A program made the position numbers and the translations under genes. DNA of 64,000 nt from contig VCMS01000164.1 in assembly GCA_022539475.1 (NCBI GenBank), positions 1 to 64,000 on the forward strand, in the 5' to 3' direction. How positions within the stretch are numbered: the first letter of the stretch is position 1; every line of letters starts with the position of its first letter. Shown piece by piece: positions 13,261-22,944 of this stretch. The stretch is from Gracilaria domingensis. Lineage: Eukaryota > Rhodophyta > Florideophyceae > Gracilariales > Gracilariaceae. Under the pieces are notes generated by a model. It ran no database searches, had not been told where the DNA came from, and worked only from the letters and a program-made list of their open reading frames with translations.

Positions 13261-14520
13261 AATTGTTGAAAGCCGTTCCTACCAGGCGGCCTGCTGAAGT
13301 GGACGGGATTAAGTCTGTATATCCGTGGATGGATGCGATACATCTCGGGAAGGAACACGGAGGGCATTTGCTAGAGCCGAGGGACTTTAAAGGAGTACAT
13401 CATGCTCTGTTTTGGAGGCTGCGTATCAGGATCAGAAGCTTCTCAACGAGGGGGTAAGACAGGGGGAGATTGATGATGGGACCTTATGGGCAGAGGCAGT
13501 GAAGAACGATTCCGTCGCGTATATTTATTTTAAGAACAAGAAGGCTGAACTTCGGGAGAGGTTTCTGTATTCTAGAAGGCCTTGCTTGTGACAAAGACCC
13601 TTTGAAGATGGCTGTGAGGCCTAGCAATATCATCGATGCGGATTTAAGCGTCGACTTACTGGAATTCTTTAAGAAAAAATTCTAAGAAGCCCCAGACCTC
13701 AGGGTACCGGAAAATCGAACTACATGGATTTCTATAATCAATGCGGACAGCGGCAGGTACATGACGACGAGAAGAGGTATAGTGGACGACATGGAGAGTA
13801 GAACGGAGAGGCATTTGCTTGTGAAGAAGAGGGCGTTGTTAGATGCTCGGCTTGGTCAGATACGTGCGGCGTTGGGGCTACGAGACAACAAGCAATCGAA
13901 TTAGAGAATGTATGCACCGGAGACCAGAGGGAGGATCTTAGGGGACGGAGTGGCTTGGCAGCGACAGCAACTACATACCGACTTCGAGACCTTGACAAAC
14001 GAAGACAAGCTGGAGAACCCGGGTTACTTTGTGATGGTCTCCGAAACTGTGTCGTTCCCACTTTGGATATGTGAAGGATACCACAGTCAATTTGCTGTAA
14101 CATCAAAAGCATTTGAAGGGTTGGCACGAGGAATGGTTGTGAGAAAGCTCTTTATCCTACCTATGTCTGTGTTTATTGGGAGAGGGGATGTATTTCATGC
14201 CGTGCGGGCACTAAAGATGGCAGATTTCCGGAAAACCCACTGTTCGCTACCATATGTATACGGTACCAAAGAAGTACAGTCAGAAGGATGCAGTTCATCT
14301 GAATCACCATTTTCGACCGACATTTGTGGAAGAAGACGACCTCATAGGAATGAAGGACAACGCAGGTGGTCCTGCGGTGGACATGGAATTGGTTGAAGAT
14401 GGGAAGTACGAGGACGAAAAGGATGCGTTGATTGTCGAGGAAGGGAACAGCGACGAAGAAGACGAGAACTGTGAAGCGCAGGGGATAAAAGAAGTGAAAG
14501 AGGATGGGGATGAGAACTGA
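13261..14520 (+). pseudogene. 2OG-Fe(II) dioxygenase-like protein, degraded (copy A)
   Basis: The 13257-13457 piece (WMDAIHLGKEHGG...KGVHHALFW) aligns with the start of copy B's dioxygenase block. The core ORF 13908-14396 begins MYAPETRGR and contains QLHTDF (HxD metal ligands, residues 23 and 25 from that ATG), PGYFVM, and FIGRGDVFHAV (distal His). The C-terminal part continues in another frame from 14254 (MYTVPKKYSQKDAVH... HFRPTFVEED) and ends in a very acidic tail at 14517. A TAG lies directly before the MYAPE ATG, in frame with the preceding ALGLRDN segment. The motif order fits the double-stranded beta-helix 2OG oxygenase superfamily. Whether the substrate is DNA or protein is unknown. 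Confidence 0.6.
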
Positions 14521-14754
14521 AGGAGCGAGGAATTTATGAATTTATGATATTGTATTTGACGAGTGGATATCCAGAGATGTCGTCACCATGTTTTGTTGTT
14601 GCTGAAGATATTGATTGTTGTTTTGCGTAGGAACATATGTCACAAGTGCTATATATATGTCCATGTGTTTCCGCAAACGGACTTCATTAAGAAGGAGTTA
14701 AATGTTTGTTCTTTACCTATGTAATACTAGTAACTATCGTAGTTAGTGTCTAAA

Positions 14755-15789
14755 TTATTTCTCTAATAGATGCCAATTCTGGGCTCCAAGATGCTCCCTG
14801 AGTTCACACAAGAACCTCTTGAGTTTGACCCGTGGTTCGTACTTGACGATACCCGCACACACAAGAAGGGAAACGAATACGGTGTTTGTAAGAACAGAGA
14901 GAATTTCTCCGTACCTACGAAAGGCTGATGATTCTAGCCACTCAGAAAGCGCATGGGCGAAGAATACTAGGACCACTCTGTTCAAAAACATTCTGATGGA
15001 GAGCAGTACATCATGGAAAAAGAGAGCCTCTTTGACGGGGCGTAGGGCGCAACGGATGTAGATACAGAGCCTTTTCCATCGATTTCCTACGCGGTGCGAG
15101 AGCGATATAATGTTGCTAAAGGTGTTGCCTGCTGAGTAGAAGATATAGAGTGCGTTCACGACGATAATGAATAGGTCGAATAGAAATCCACCTGGAGAAA
15201 ACGCTCTAGAGGCTGTTCTGACAGATTCTATAGGTTTAGAGGGGGATGGCCGGAGTTAATAGGGCACGAAGATGAAGAGATTGAGAGCGAAAAGGCCATC
15301 GACCGCTATACCCAAGTATTTATTCCTCAATATGAAGGAGGTGCTCGTCATGTGCGAAGGAATCATCGGTCCGAGAGCTAGGGTACCGTATCTTGTGGAA
15401 TGTACGGAAAAGGAAAGGTCGAAGAGAGTAATGTGTAACATGGTTTCCAGAATGCTATATGGAATGGTGAAACCTCGCTGAGCATGGCGGGAGGAGCGGT
15501 TGAATAGATACGCTTGGGCCAAGACGTGCTTGATGATACCGTAAAGTGCGCCTATGGCTAGCGTTAACAACGAAGGAAATAACACCATTGAAAGTAGCGA
15601 AATCATGCTAAGAGGATTCTGAGAGTAGAATCTTGACTGATATATAGAATTCGAAAGCTCTGGGAGAGTTTGAATAGCGTGAGTAAAGCGTAGGTGCCCC
15701 AGAATACTTTCGTGACGGGGTGTGTCATTTAGAATTTTATAAAGCTCATTGAGATCATTCTGCAGTGCGGGAGTGATGAGAGTTTGCAC
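14755..15789 (-). pseudogene. Multi-pass membrane protein, one in-frame stop
   Basis: Two ORFs, 15789-15256 and 15159-14755, lie in the same frame and are separated by a TAA at 15258-15256 and about 95 bases that also read open. The protein has several hydrophobic segments: one around PLSMISLLSMVLFPSLLTLA, one after the stop (FLFDLFIIVVNALYIFY), and VLVFFAHALSEW plus VFVSLLVCAGIV near the end. I do not recognise the family. It converges with the dioxygenase ORF of transposon copy A, but it has no counterpart beside copy B, so it is probably a host gene at the insertion site. The stop could be a true lesion or an assembly error. Confidence 0.45.
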
Positions 15790-16703
15790 CCTACGAATGT
15801 GAGCTTCTTCAGCATCGATGTCGTACTTTAACTAAGAACAGTTGGTTAAAGTGATGTACCGTGCATGCGGGAAAGCATCCAGGTGGATACGTACGAAACG
15901 CAGTTGATTGTTTAGCTTGATTTACCTTATTTGGTGTGTCTTGCGAAAAACCAATGCGGAACAGTTTCGTTTTCGAATTCGTACCAAAGGAGAGTAGAGG
16001 GGGGTTTGAATGGTTGTAGAAATGCGGTAAATTCATTCATTAGAACGTTAACTGTTTGTCAGTTCCAATACATAGGAAAACACCTCTACTATTACGCTTT
16101 TTTAAAAGTGGAGGCTACTAATATTTAGAGAACATGGCTTTCATAAACGATTGATTAGACTGGTTGCTTTTACACTATACTATGAGACGAGACAGTGATA
16201 TAAGTAAGTAATAAGGTACATGAATGATGATGAAATGGTAATATGAAGAGGGGGAGATGGTTGAAAACTGGGGAAATGGGCTTCGGTTTATGAAATTATT
16301 TTTGGGAAACAATGCTACACAGGTATAGGAACGGGTGCTAGGCAGTCGTACTGAAAGCGGGTACATATAGGACAGGGTTCTCGTCCGGTTGTAAATTCAT
16401 GGAGCGCCTACGCACGAATAGAGTTTCGTTTTCTCCCGTTTCGGATCCCTTCCGTTTCGGAACTCTTCCGTTTCCGGTCCCCTCTGTTCCCATTCCGTTC
16501 GGTTCCCTTTTTTACCGTTTCCTTTAACTTCTTCCTACCAATACCTTCCGGATCATTGAAATCTGGTGATGAGCGGCTAGTCTCATTCAAACCTGAATTG
16601 TCTGTGAGATCCCAGCGATGGGGAGACGTCGCATAAGAAGATTAAGAGGATTTTTGCGGAAGAAAATGAGAGAGAGGACAAGGGTGAGCTTGAATGGTGG
16701 TCG
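15790..16703. other. Intergenic, with a short CCGTTTCGG-type repeat
   Basis: No gene supported. Around 16430-16510 a pyrimidine-rich word close to CCGTTTCGGA/CCCTTCCG recurs five or six times with variation. Confidence 0.35.
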
Positions 16704-16706
16704 ATG

Positions 16707-17096
16707 ACGATGTTGGGGTGCACAGGGGCGATGGGGACCCGCATTGGTGAGGACGTGCGTCGACTGGCGAAGAAGTTCCCAGGATTTGTTGCTAGGGAGC
16801 TGAGGGGATTGAAGGATGGGCAAAAAGAGTTGATGGGTCGAGGGCAGGAGCTGGAGAGAAAGATGAAGGAACTCAGAGAGAAGCGGGACGATGTAATTGA
16901 AGTCAGACGTACTCCCGTGACTTCTGCGCTGAGAAATGTGAACGGCGTCGGGGTCGGCGTCGGGGTCGATGGGGCTAATGTGGATGCAGATGAGGACGCG
17001 AGGAACTTTTTGCCGGCTACGGAGAGTTTGGGTGAGGATGAAATTGTTGCGGGTAATAAAGGAAAGAAGAGAGGCCGAAAGAGGAAGTACGGGTAG
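16707..17096 (+). CDS. Small coiled-coil, Lys/Arg-rich hypothetical protein
   Basis: An ORF of about 129 codons from an ATG at 16707. It has a helical charged stretch (ELMGRGQELERKMKELREKR), a short Val-Gly repeat (NGVGVGVGVDG) that comes from a GTCGGGGTCG-like DNA repeat, and a basic end (GKKRGRKRKYG) that could be a nuclear localisation signal. The layout loosely resembles the coiled-coil protein at 42873-43802 (coiled coil, then a basic tail), but no clear alignment was seen. No function assigned. Confidence 0.35.
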   Translation, partial: TMLGCTGAMGTRIGEDVRRLAKKFPGFVARELRGLKDGQKELMGRGQELERKMKELREKRDDVIEVRRTPVTSALRNVNGVGVGVGVDGANVDADEDARNFLPATESLGEDEIVAGNKGKKRGRKRKYG

Positions 17097-17208
17097 AAAA
17101 TGCCAATCGTGGCGAGGAAGCTAGAGATAGAGAAGGATGAAGTGAGGCCGAAGGATGGAAAGTAGGAGAAGGAGAATATGGTGAAGAAGAAAAAGACTAG
17201 GGTTGCGT

Positions 17209-18389
17209 TCAGGTGTGTTCCGAAGCCGGTGTAGAAGGGAGGAATCGTTGTGAGATATCAGTAGAAATGGAGCTGGGAAGATGTGGAGGAAGAGAGAAAG
17301 GAGGAGGAAGCGGCCGATCATCACGTATTTGTGCCCTGTTCCGCTGGGTGAAATCAACGTTCATTTCGGAAAAATGATGTTGCTTATATGGGACATTCTG
17401 GTGACGGTCGGGCAACCTCAGAAGCGTTCTGTCGGCCTCGTCCACAGAACACTCCTGTCCAGAGTTGCACTCTTTGCCAATGCACAGCTCTACGTGCACT
17501 TCTTGTCGCAGAACCAAGTGACTCTCACATATGTTCATAATGACTACAACGTAGTCGTTCATGTACGTTAGAAACATTTGTTCCCAGTTGAGACTTTTAA
17601 TGCACTCTCCTGTGCATCTTCCTAAGGATCGTTCTGCGGTAATTTGTCCATGCCCTCTTGGGAGCATTCTACCAGGAACCACTCACGAATTCTGTGACAT
17701 AGGATGATTTCATCATTGAAATCTTTGCTGAGATTCATCTCAATCTCTAGAAGAAGACAGGATAAGAACACCTAGTACATGTTCTCTAGTTTGTCACAGG
17801 CTTCATCATTTAGTAAATGTTTTACAACTAACCCGTTACAGCTCACAAAAGTCTCAGCGAAATTTTGCGAAGAAGCGTATGACTTCAGGTCTTTGTGTAA
17901 TCTTCGCACTCCTTTCGCCCAATGAGGCCATTGAGCTCGTTTGATTCCACCTTTCTCTCCATTACAAAGATCCTGTATGTGTCGAGAAACCTTCATATGA
18001 AGAAAACCAAGCGCGTAAATACTAACCTCCTTCTTGTTCGAATCAACTCTCTCCAAAATTGGTAAACCTGGAATCCTGTCCGCATCAAACTCCTTCAAAT
18101 GAGCCAAGTATATGCGCAGTTGAGCACGGCACTTCTTTCGAGCCGCTCGCGATGCAGCGCTCCAACAATTGTCGTAATCGATATTTGATTTGAGTACACC
18201 AGAATCGAACAAGTGCTTGGCAGGTACAACGCTTTCCGAGATTACGCTTCCATCGTTATTCTTTTCAACATCATTTTCGCGGCCGAATGCTTTAGTTTCC
18301 AGCAAAGATGCCCAGAGAGGCACCTTGATGCGCCAGGAACGTCCCGATGATGCACGTTGGATGTCTTGGCGGGCAATATGATGCGTCAA
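17209..18389 (-). CDS. Unrecognised host-like protein, possibly frame-shifted
   Basis: 18389-17772 (205 codons) reads as an ordinary globular or helical protein (ISESVVPAKHLFDSGVLKSN..., KKCRAQLRIYLAHLKEFDAD, GVRRLHKDLKSYASSQNF) and ends ACDKLENMY. Downstream, an EMNLSKDFNDEIILCHRIRE stretch and the ORF 17682-17209, with Cys-rich text (ELCIGKECNSGQECSVDEAD), continue on the same strand in other frames. No family was recognised. They may be one gene with a break or two small genes. Confidence 0.35.
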
Positions 18390-18587
18390 TGATGCACATT
18401 GGAAGAAAGTTCATTTTTTGGAAAGGAAATAGGCGCAGCCTGGATGCGCCCAAGATACGCCTCATGTGTCTTCGTGCGCATTTAAAATCGCTCCGAGCTG
18501 CTCGGAGCCATGCGGTGCCCTGCCAGTGCTTCACTGCTCACTGAATAGTGCGCTACTAGCAGCTCTTGAGCTGAAACTAGCTACTCT

Positions 18588-19497
18588 CTATTCGTAGAAG
18601 GCTACTTGTTCGCCCAGTCGCTTTCGAATTGAGACGGCGCGTAACGCAAGCCATTCAACATGCTCAAAGAGTGACGAACAGCGCCACCCTGATACGCACA
18701 CCCCACGCGTGGCGTCGTCGACCACTGCCAGCGGATGGCGTGGTGGCCGTACCTCGCCGGCCGCGCTCTGACGCAAACCGACCATCTGAATCCTTCCCCG
18801 CTTCACGCGGCGCGCGTAATGCGAGCACACATTTGGCCCGCTGAACGAGCGGCGCAGGACGCACGCACAGTTAGAAACCGCACCGCCCGCTGCGTGCAAC
18901 ACAGGCGGTCGGTCCTGCGCTGGCGCGAGGCCGGTGCGTACTCGAGTGCATTGATGTGGCGCAGGCGCGCGCGCAATGGCAGACGCACGTCTCCAGTCGA
19001 CAGTCTCACCTTCAGTATGGGGGCGTGGGCCATTATGTCGCGCAGCGGCTGCATCAGCAGCAGGCGCTCCTGCGGCGCGCCGTACGTGGCATCGTCCATG
19101 ATGGCGGCGCGAAGCAGCGAGCATTGCAGACGTAGCTGGTGGCGGCGCCCGCTCTCACGGCGCAGCTGCGACGGGCTTACCTTGCCCCCGTGCGGCATGC
19201 TGTACGCGAGCACGAAGACTTGCATGGTGGAAGCGCGGCCGTTTGGGGTGAGCGAAAAACGGATGTCACCAACGAGCGATCCGATGGACGCGCGCACATG
19301 CCGGTCTGTAGCCCAGACGTGCCTGTGCACCAGCGGTACGTAACACGGCGTGGTGTGCGGCGCCTTCTCGGCCGCTGCCACACAAAGTGCTGCACCTGCT
19401 TGGCCATGATGAGCTTGGAGTCGCCGTCGATGCGAACGTCAGATTGCATGACAACAAACGTCAGATTGCATGACAACAGCCGCTTTCGCGCGCGCAA
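18588..19497 (-). CDS. GC-rich unrecognised gene, probably multi-exon or broken
   Basis: The minus-strand frame 19381-18803 has protein-like text (HRHVWATDRHVRASIGSLVG, DIRFSLTPNGRASTMQVFVL, LLRAAIMDDATYGAPQERLL) and is more natural than the opposite strand. Upstream, SKLIMAKQVQHFVWQ (about 19440-19390) and downstream SLFEHVEWLALRAVSIRKRL (18680-18590) look like further coding parts in other frames. GC content is well above the flanks. A 22-bp segment containing AACGTCAGATTGCATGACAA is tandemly duplicated at 19436-19480. Family unknown. Confidence 0.35.
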
Positions 19498-19937
19498 TGG
19501 GAGAGCAGCGCCTCCAGGTGCTGCGCCACTTGCGGCGCTTTGCGGACGCTGCGCGTAGCATCCTCGTCATCGTGCTGGCGCGGTGGCAGCCCGCTATCCG
19601 ACGGTGCGTCGAGAGCCACGCATCGAGAGCCGCCTGTATGACAGTGGGTACAAGCCGATTTGGGCCGCACGGTGGCTGCGGCAAAGGGGTCAGCGAAGGC
19701 GGCAGCCAAGGCGGCGGCCCTGACTGCGGCGGCTATGACAGAAACGCTTGCGCAACCCGTGCCACGTGCTAGATTACATGACCCGCTTGGGAAGCGGGTC
19801 GATATGTGACATCGGCTTCGCTTGCTGCACCGCGCCTCGTCACGCAGCGCCACGAACCCCCTTATGTCCGTTACTGTCGGGCACGCACACGGGTTTGGGA
19901 AGCACAGCTGCTGCCTTCCACCTCGATCAGCGCCGCC

Positions 19938-20213
19938 ATGTCCACCGTTACGGCCCTCCTCTCCGCCGCGTTGCTGGCCCTCAGCGTGGCCTCTTCCTTC
20001 TTCCCGCACGCGCGCGCGCATGGCGAGCGGCTGAAAACCGCCGGGAACCTGCTGCTCAGCTCTGAGGTGCACGAATCATCTCCAACCAGGTACCGCGCGA
20101 GCAGCGCTGTAACAAACAGTTGCGCACCTTTGATTGCGCTTGCAACAATGTTCAAAACGCGCCCTAGGGCTATGCCACTTCCAGTCGTCTTTCGCCTTGA
20201 GATCTTTATGTAA
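19938..20213 (+). CDS. Short ORF with N-terminal signal peptide
   Basis: From ATG 19938 the ORF begins MSTVTALLSAALLALSVASS, a hydrophobic core followed by a plausible cleavage region before HARAHGERL, so a secreted or ER-targeted product is likely. A CCAACCAG|GTACCG sequence near 20089 could be a splice donor, in which case the rest of the 91-codon ORF is intronic. No family recognised. Confidence 0.35.
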   Translation: MSTVTALLSAALLALSVASSFFPHARAHGERLKTAGNLLLSSEVHESSPTRYRASSAVTNSCAPLIALATMFKTRPRAMPLPVVFRLEIFM

Positions 20214-20246
20214 TGCAAGGCGTTTTTCAGATCCCTTCCGGCACCC

Positions 20247-21695
20247 ATGGTCAAGTTTTTCTCTCGCACTTCATCTCCACTTTCGCTCGATAGTGTGGTG
20301 TCATCGCCCCCCAGCACCCCGCCCAAGACTTGCTTGCACTCGCCCCTGCGTGGGGAGCGTCTTCGCCACAGTGCCCCGCCCTTTTTCGAGGGCTGGGCCA
20401 ACTTTAGGGTTCTTCCTGCCTGAAAGGCGCATCTTCGATGTTGCAATTTATCCGGCCCATACCCCAGATACTCCACCACTCCTGACCATCCCATTCTTGG
20501 GGGCTGCATCACCGTGTATGGCGCTCAGGTGGCCAGTGAAGAGTTCATCACGGTCTGAATCTCTTTAAAGACCTCGCAGGCTCGAATTTATACATACGCG
20601 GAGTCGAGACAGGATCATGTTCACTTTTTCCAGCAGTTGCTCTCGGCGTCCAATCGAAGCTTGACCAGTGTGTACAAGTTTCGCAATGATCTAGGTGACT
20701 CGGGGTTGGGACGATGTAGTGCTGCCGTCGATTTGCACACGAGGCTTTCTTTTTGTGTCAAGGTTACTAACAAGGCAAAACGAAGCGCTTCACAGGTCGC
20801 ACAGGCCATGAACGAGGCCGTTACACTGCTTTGTATGCCTGATCACCGCAATATCGTTCCAATTCTCGATGTGTTCGAGAGTGCGCGTACTCTGTACCTC
20901 GTTACCGACTATGCTGATGCTAACACCCTAACGGAGGTGGTTCAGTATCGAGGTATGCTATGTAAGGCTGATGTGGCTACAATTGTATCTGGTTTGCTTC
21001 GCGCTTTGGTCCATATGCAGCACTCACAACTCGTTCACAGACTCATCTGTCCCGATAATATATTGTTGTTACCACATCATGACAACATCGCCGTGCCTGT
21101 TTTGCACAACTTCGAGTATGCCGTCTCAAACGCCGACCTAAAGGATAGCACAAGTATGTCGAAGTGCTATTCAGAACATGGACCTTTATCATTATCGCAG
21201 CTGGCCTATATAGCTCCGGAAGTTGCACGAGGTGACGTTGGTGATTCTCAACAAGATGTGTGGTCAGTCGGCATTCTTATGCATTTTTTGCTTGTCGGAT
21301 GCACTCCGTTTGACGATAATCTATCACGTTTGGACAACCTTACCCGCACAATTGCGTCCACCAGGGGGAAACCTACTTTTTCGGGTGCGCTATGGGGCGG
21401 AGTTACTTCTGGAGCGAAAGATCTTTGTGCTAGTTTGTTACATTCGAATGCTAAGTACCGTGTTAGTGCGTCGGACGCACTACTTCACCCTTGGCTTAGC
21501 TTATACAACAGTATTGCCTCACACTCTCTCCTCTCCATGTGCAATACCTTCTTCATTATTCATATTCCTGTATGTCGCGTTTTGTTGCTCTATATCTTAA
21601 CCTCATTTCTCGCAGAGCTTAGTTCCTTTCCCCTTGATATACCTTTTACGCTCCTGACTTTTGTGCAACTATTCCCTACGAGCTATAAGAGTTGA
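20247..21695 (+). CDS. PH-domain pseudokinase, host gene with frame lesions
   Basis: The kinase part (20637-21695) has the beta3 lysine (FCVKVTNK, Lys42 of that ORF), a catalytic loop HRLICPDN in which the Asp of HRD is Leu, an HNFE sequence where DFG should be, YIAPEVARG as the APE motif, and DVWSVG of helix F. Loss of both catalytic Asps predicts a pseudokinase. The same frame extends upstream without an intron into a PH-like domain: FFEGWANF (about 20390), RRIFDVAIYP and PLLTIPFL in a neighbouring frame, GGCITVYGAQ, then RIYTYAESRQDHVHFFQQLL, the typical final PH strand and helix. Stops lie at 20421-20423 and 20556-20558 and two compensating frame changes fall between. The start chosen is the ATG at 20247. 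It resembles CaMK/AGC-like PH kinases in layout. The C terminus after the kinase fold is hydrophobic. Confidence 0.6.
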
Positions 21696-21844
21696 AGGCG
21701 CCTCTCCTTTGTACAAAGTATATAACTGAAATGCTCCTGGTCTCCTCTCATCACCTAGTCAGCGCTCGCCTTGTTTCCCCTCATAACGTGGCCCGCAACA
21801 GATAAACTTCACACTGAACAGGCACATCGTTCCCTTCTCCTTGT

Positions 21845-22174
21845 TCAGACATCAGCTCGCTTGCTTGGAGATACAGCGGGCGACGCAGAAACACTGCCTC
21901 GTTGTTCCGATGAGCCTTCCACATTCTTTGAAAGACTGACAAAGGTCGCATCCAACTCGCTTATCTTGGCTTCCATCTGGTCGATCTGAGTAAATACGTT
22001 GTCCGAAAACGATTTGAAACTTGATTGCATCTCGGATAACAGTTGTTGTCACTCAGGTCCAATTTGTCTGTGCGACTCGATTTCGGCGTCATTCACTGTC
22101 GGACTGGCGGGAATGTCCGTCGACTTCACTGGCTGTGCTTCATCTTGAACTCGCTTTGGTTCAGCGGAGTTCAT
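21845..22174 (-). pseudogene. HSBP1-like coiled-coil protein with one in-frame TGA
   Basis: From ATG 22174 one frame runs to the stop at 21845-21847, broken only by a TGA at 22051-22049. After it, QQLLSEMQSSFKSFSDNVFT and QIDQMEAKISELDATF match the trimeric coiled coil of heat shock factor binding protein 1 (LLQQMQ..F..MS..I..KIDEM..RIDELE). HSBP1 binds the heptad repeats of heat-shock factor trimers and also helps assemble the WASH complex. The upstream 41 codons are Glu/Pro/Ser-rich and the tail is Ser-rich, both longer than the short family core. The TGA may be a true nonsense mutation or a sequencing error. Confidence 0.5.
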
Positions 22175-22407
22175 TGTAGCGGTGTCGAAGCGGGGAGACT
22201 CGGACGGAACGGCGCTTAACCGCTCCGCAAGCTGGCACCTTCGCTGTGGTTGCGGGTGAGACGGCAGTCGCGGCGTCCAGCAGTGATGGGGACGTGAAGG
22301 CGAGCTGTGACGTCATTGTTGATGGAATTGCCTTTTCTTAGGACAGAATTGCATTACACGTAGATCTGCGCTGGCCATTCCTCGCCTCGCGCTTCCGTTG
22401 TTGGGAT

Positions 22408-22944
22408 TTGATGATGCGCTCATCGGTCACGGCGACGGCGATGATGGTGGAATACGGCCACCGACAAGTGGTGAGATCTCATCATCGTCCATGCCATTCC
22501 CGTCACTTCACCGGTACCGTTGGTACCAACTTGCACAGTATCAACGTGTTTGTTTGCTTCACGCAAATTCATCAGCGCAAGCATCAGCGTTTTGCAGCTG
22601 GGACCGTCGTAGCAAAACAGCAACACAACGGCTATTTCCGTCAGTTGGTCGGACACGAGTGGCGCAAGAAGAGAGGCCCATCTGAGAGAAAACTACCGCT
22701 GGCCCCGTTCTTTACGCTAGCATTTATCGGTCGACTGTTCTCTTTGCTCTTAAAGCCAAACTGGTTCCCATTTGGATTCATTACCGTTGAAGATAGAGAT
22801 TCAACTTCCTCAGGCGAATATTTGTTCAGCAGCTTCCTTTTATGGTTCAAGTGCTTGGCTCCTGCATCGATGGATCTATTCCAACTAAAAACACATGAGT
22901 TCTACATCTTGGTTAGCATAGCAACTATACGCTATGTGACATAA
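22408..22944. other. Ambiguous coding potential on both strands
   Basis: A 178-codon plus-strand ORF and two minus-strand ORFs (22850-22641 and 22656-22420) overlap here. The minus text (NKYSPEEVESLSSTVMNPNG) looks somewhat more protein-like. No family recognised and no decision possible. Confidence 0.2.

Larger units (their letters stand above)
1239..14520. mobile_element. Large Plavaka/CACTA-like DNA transposon, degraded copy A
   Basis: This span holds, in order, a transposase pseudogene (+), a coiled-coil ORF (-), a spacer, a methyltransferase-SET pseudogene (-), a ParB-like ORF (+), a basic linker ORF (+) and a dioxygenase-like ORF (+). Apart from the coiled-coil gene, the same proteins in the same order and orientation recur in copy B at 27470-37908, which marks the set as one mobile unit. 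Frame breaks and in-frame stops are scattered through almost every gene, so this copy looks old and inactive. The outer ends are not defined; no terminal repeats were identified. Confidence 0.7.
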
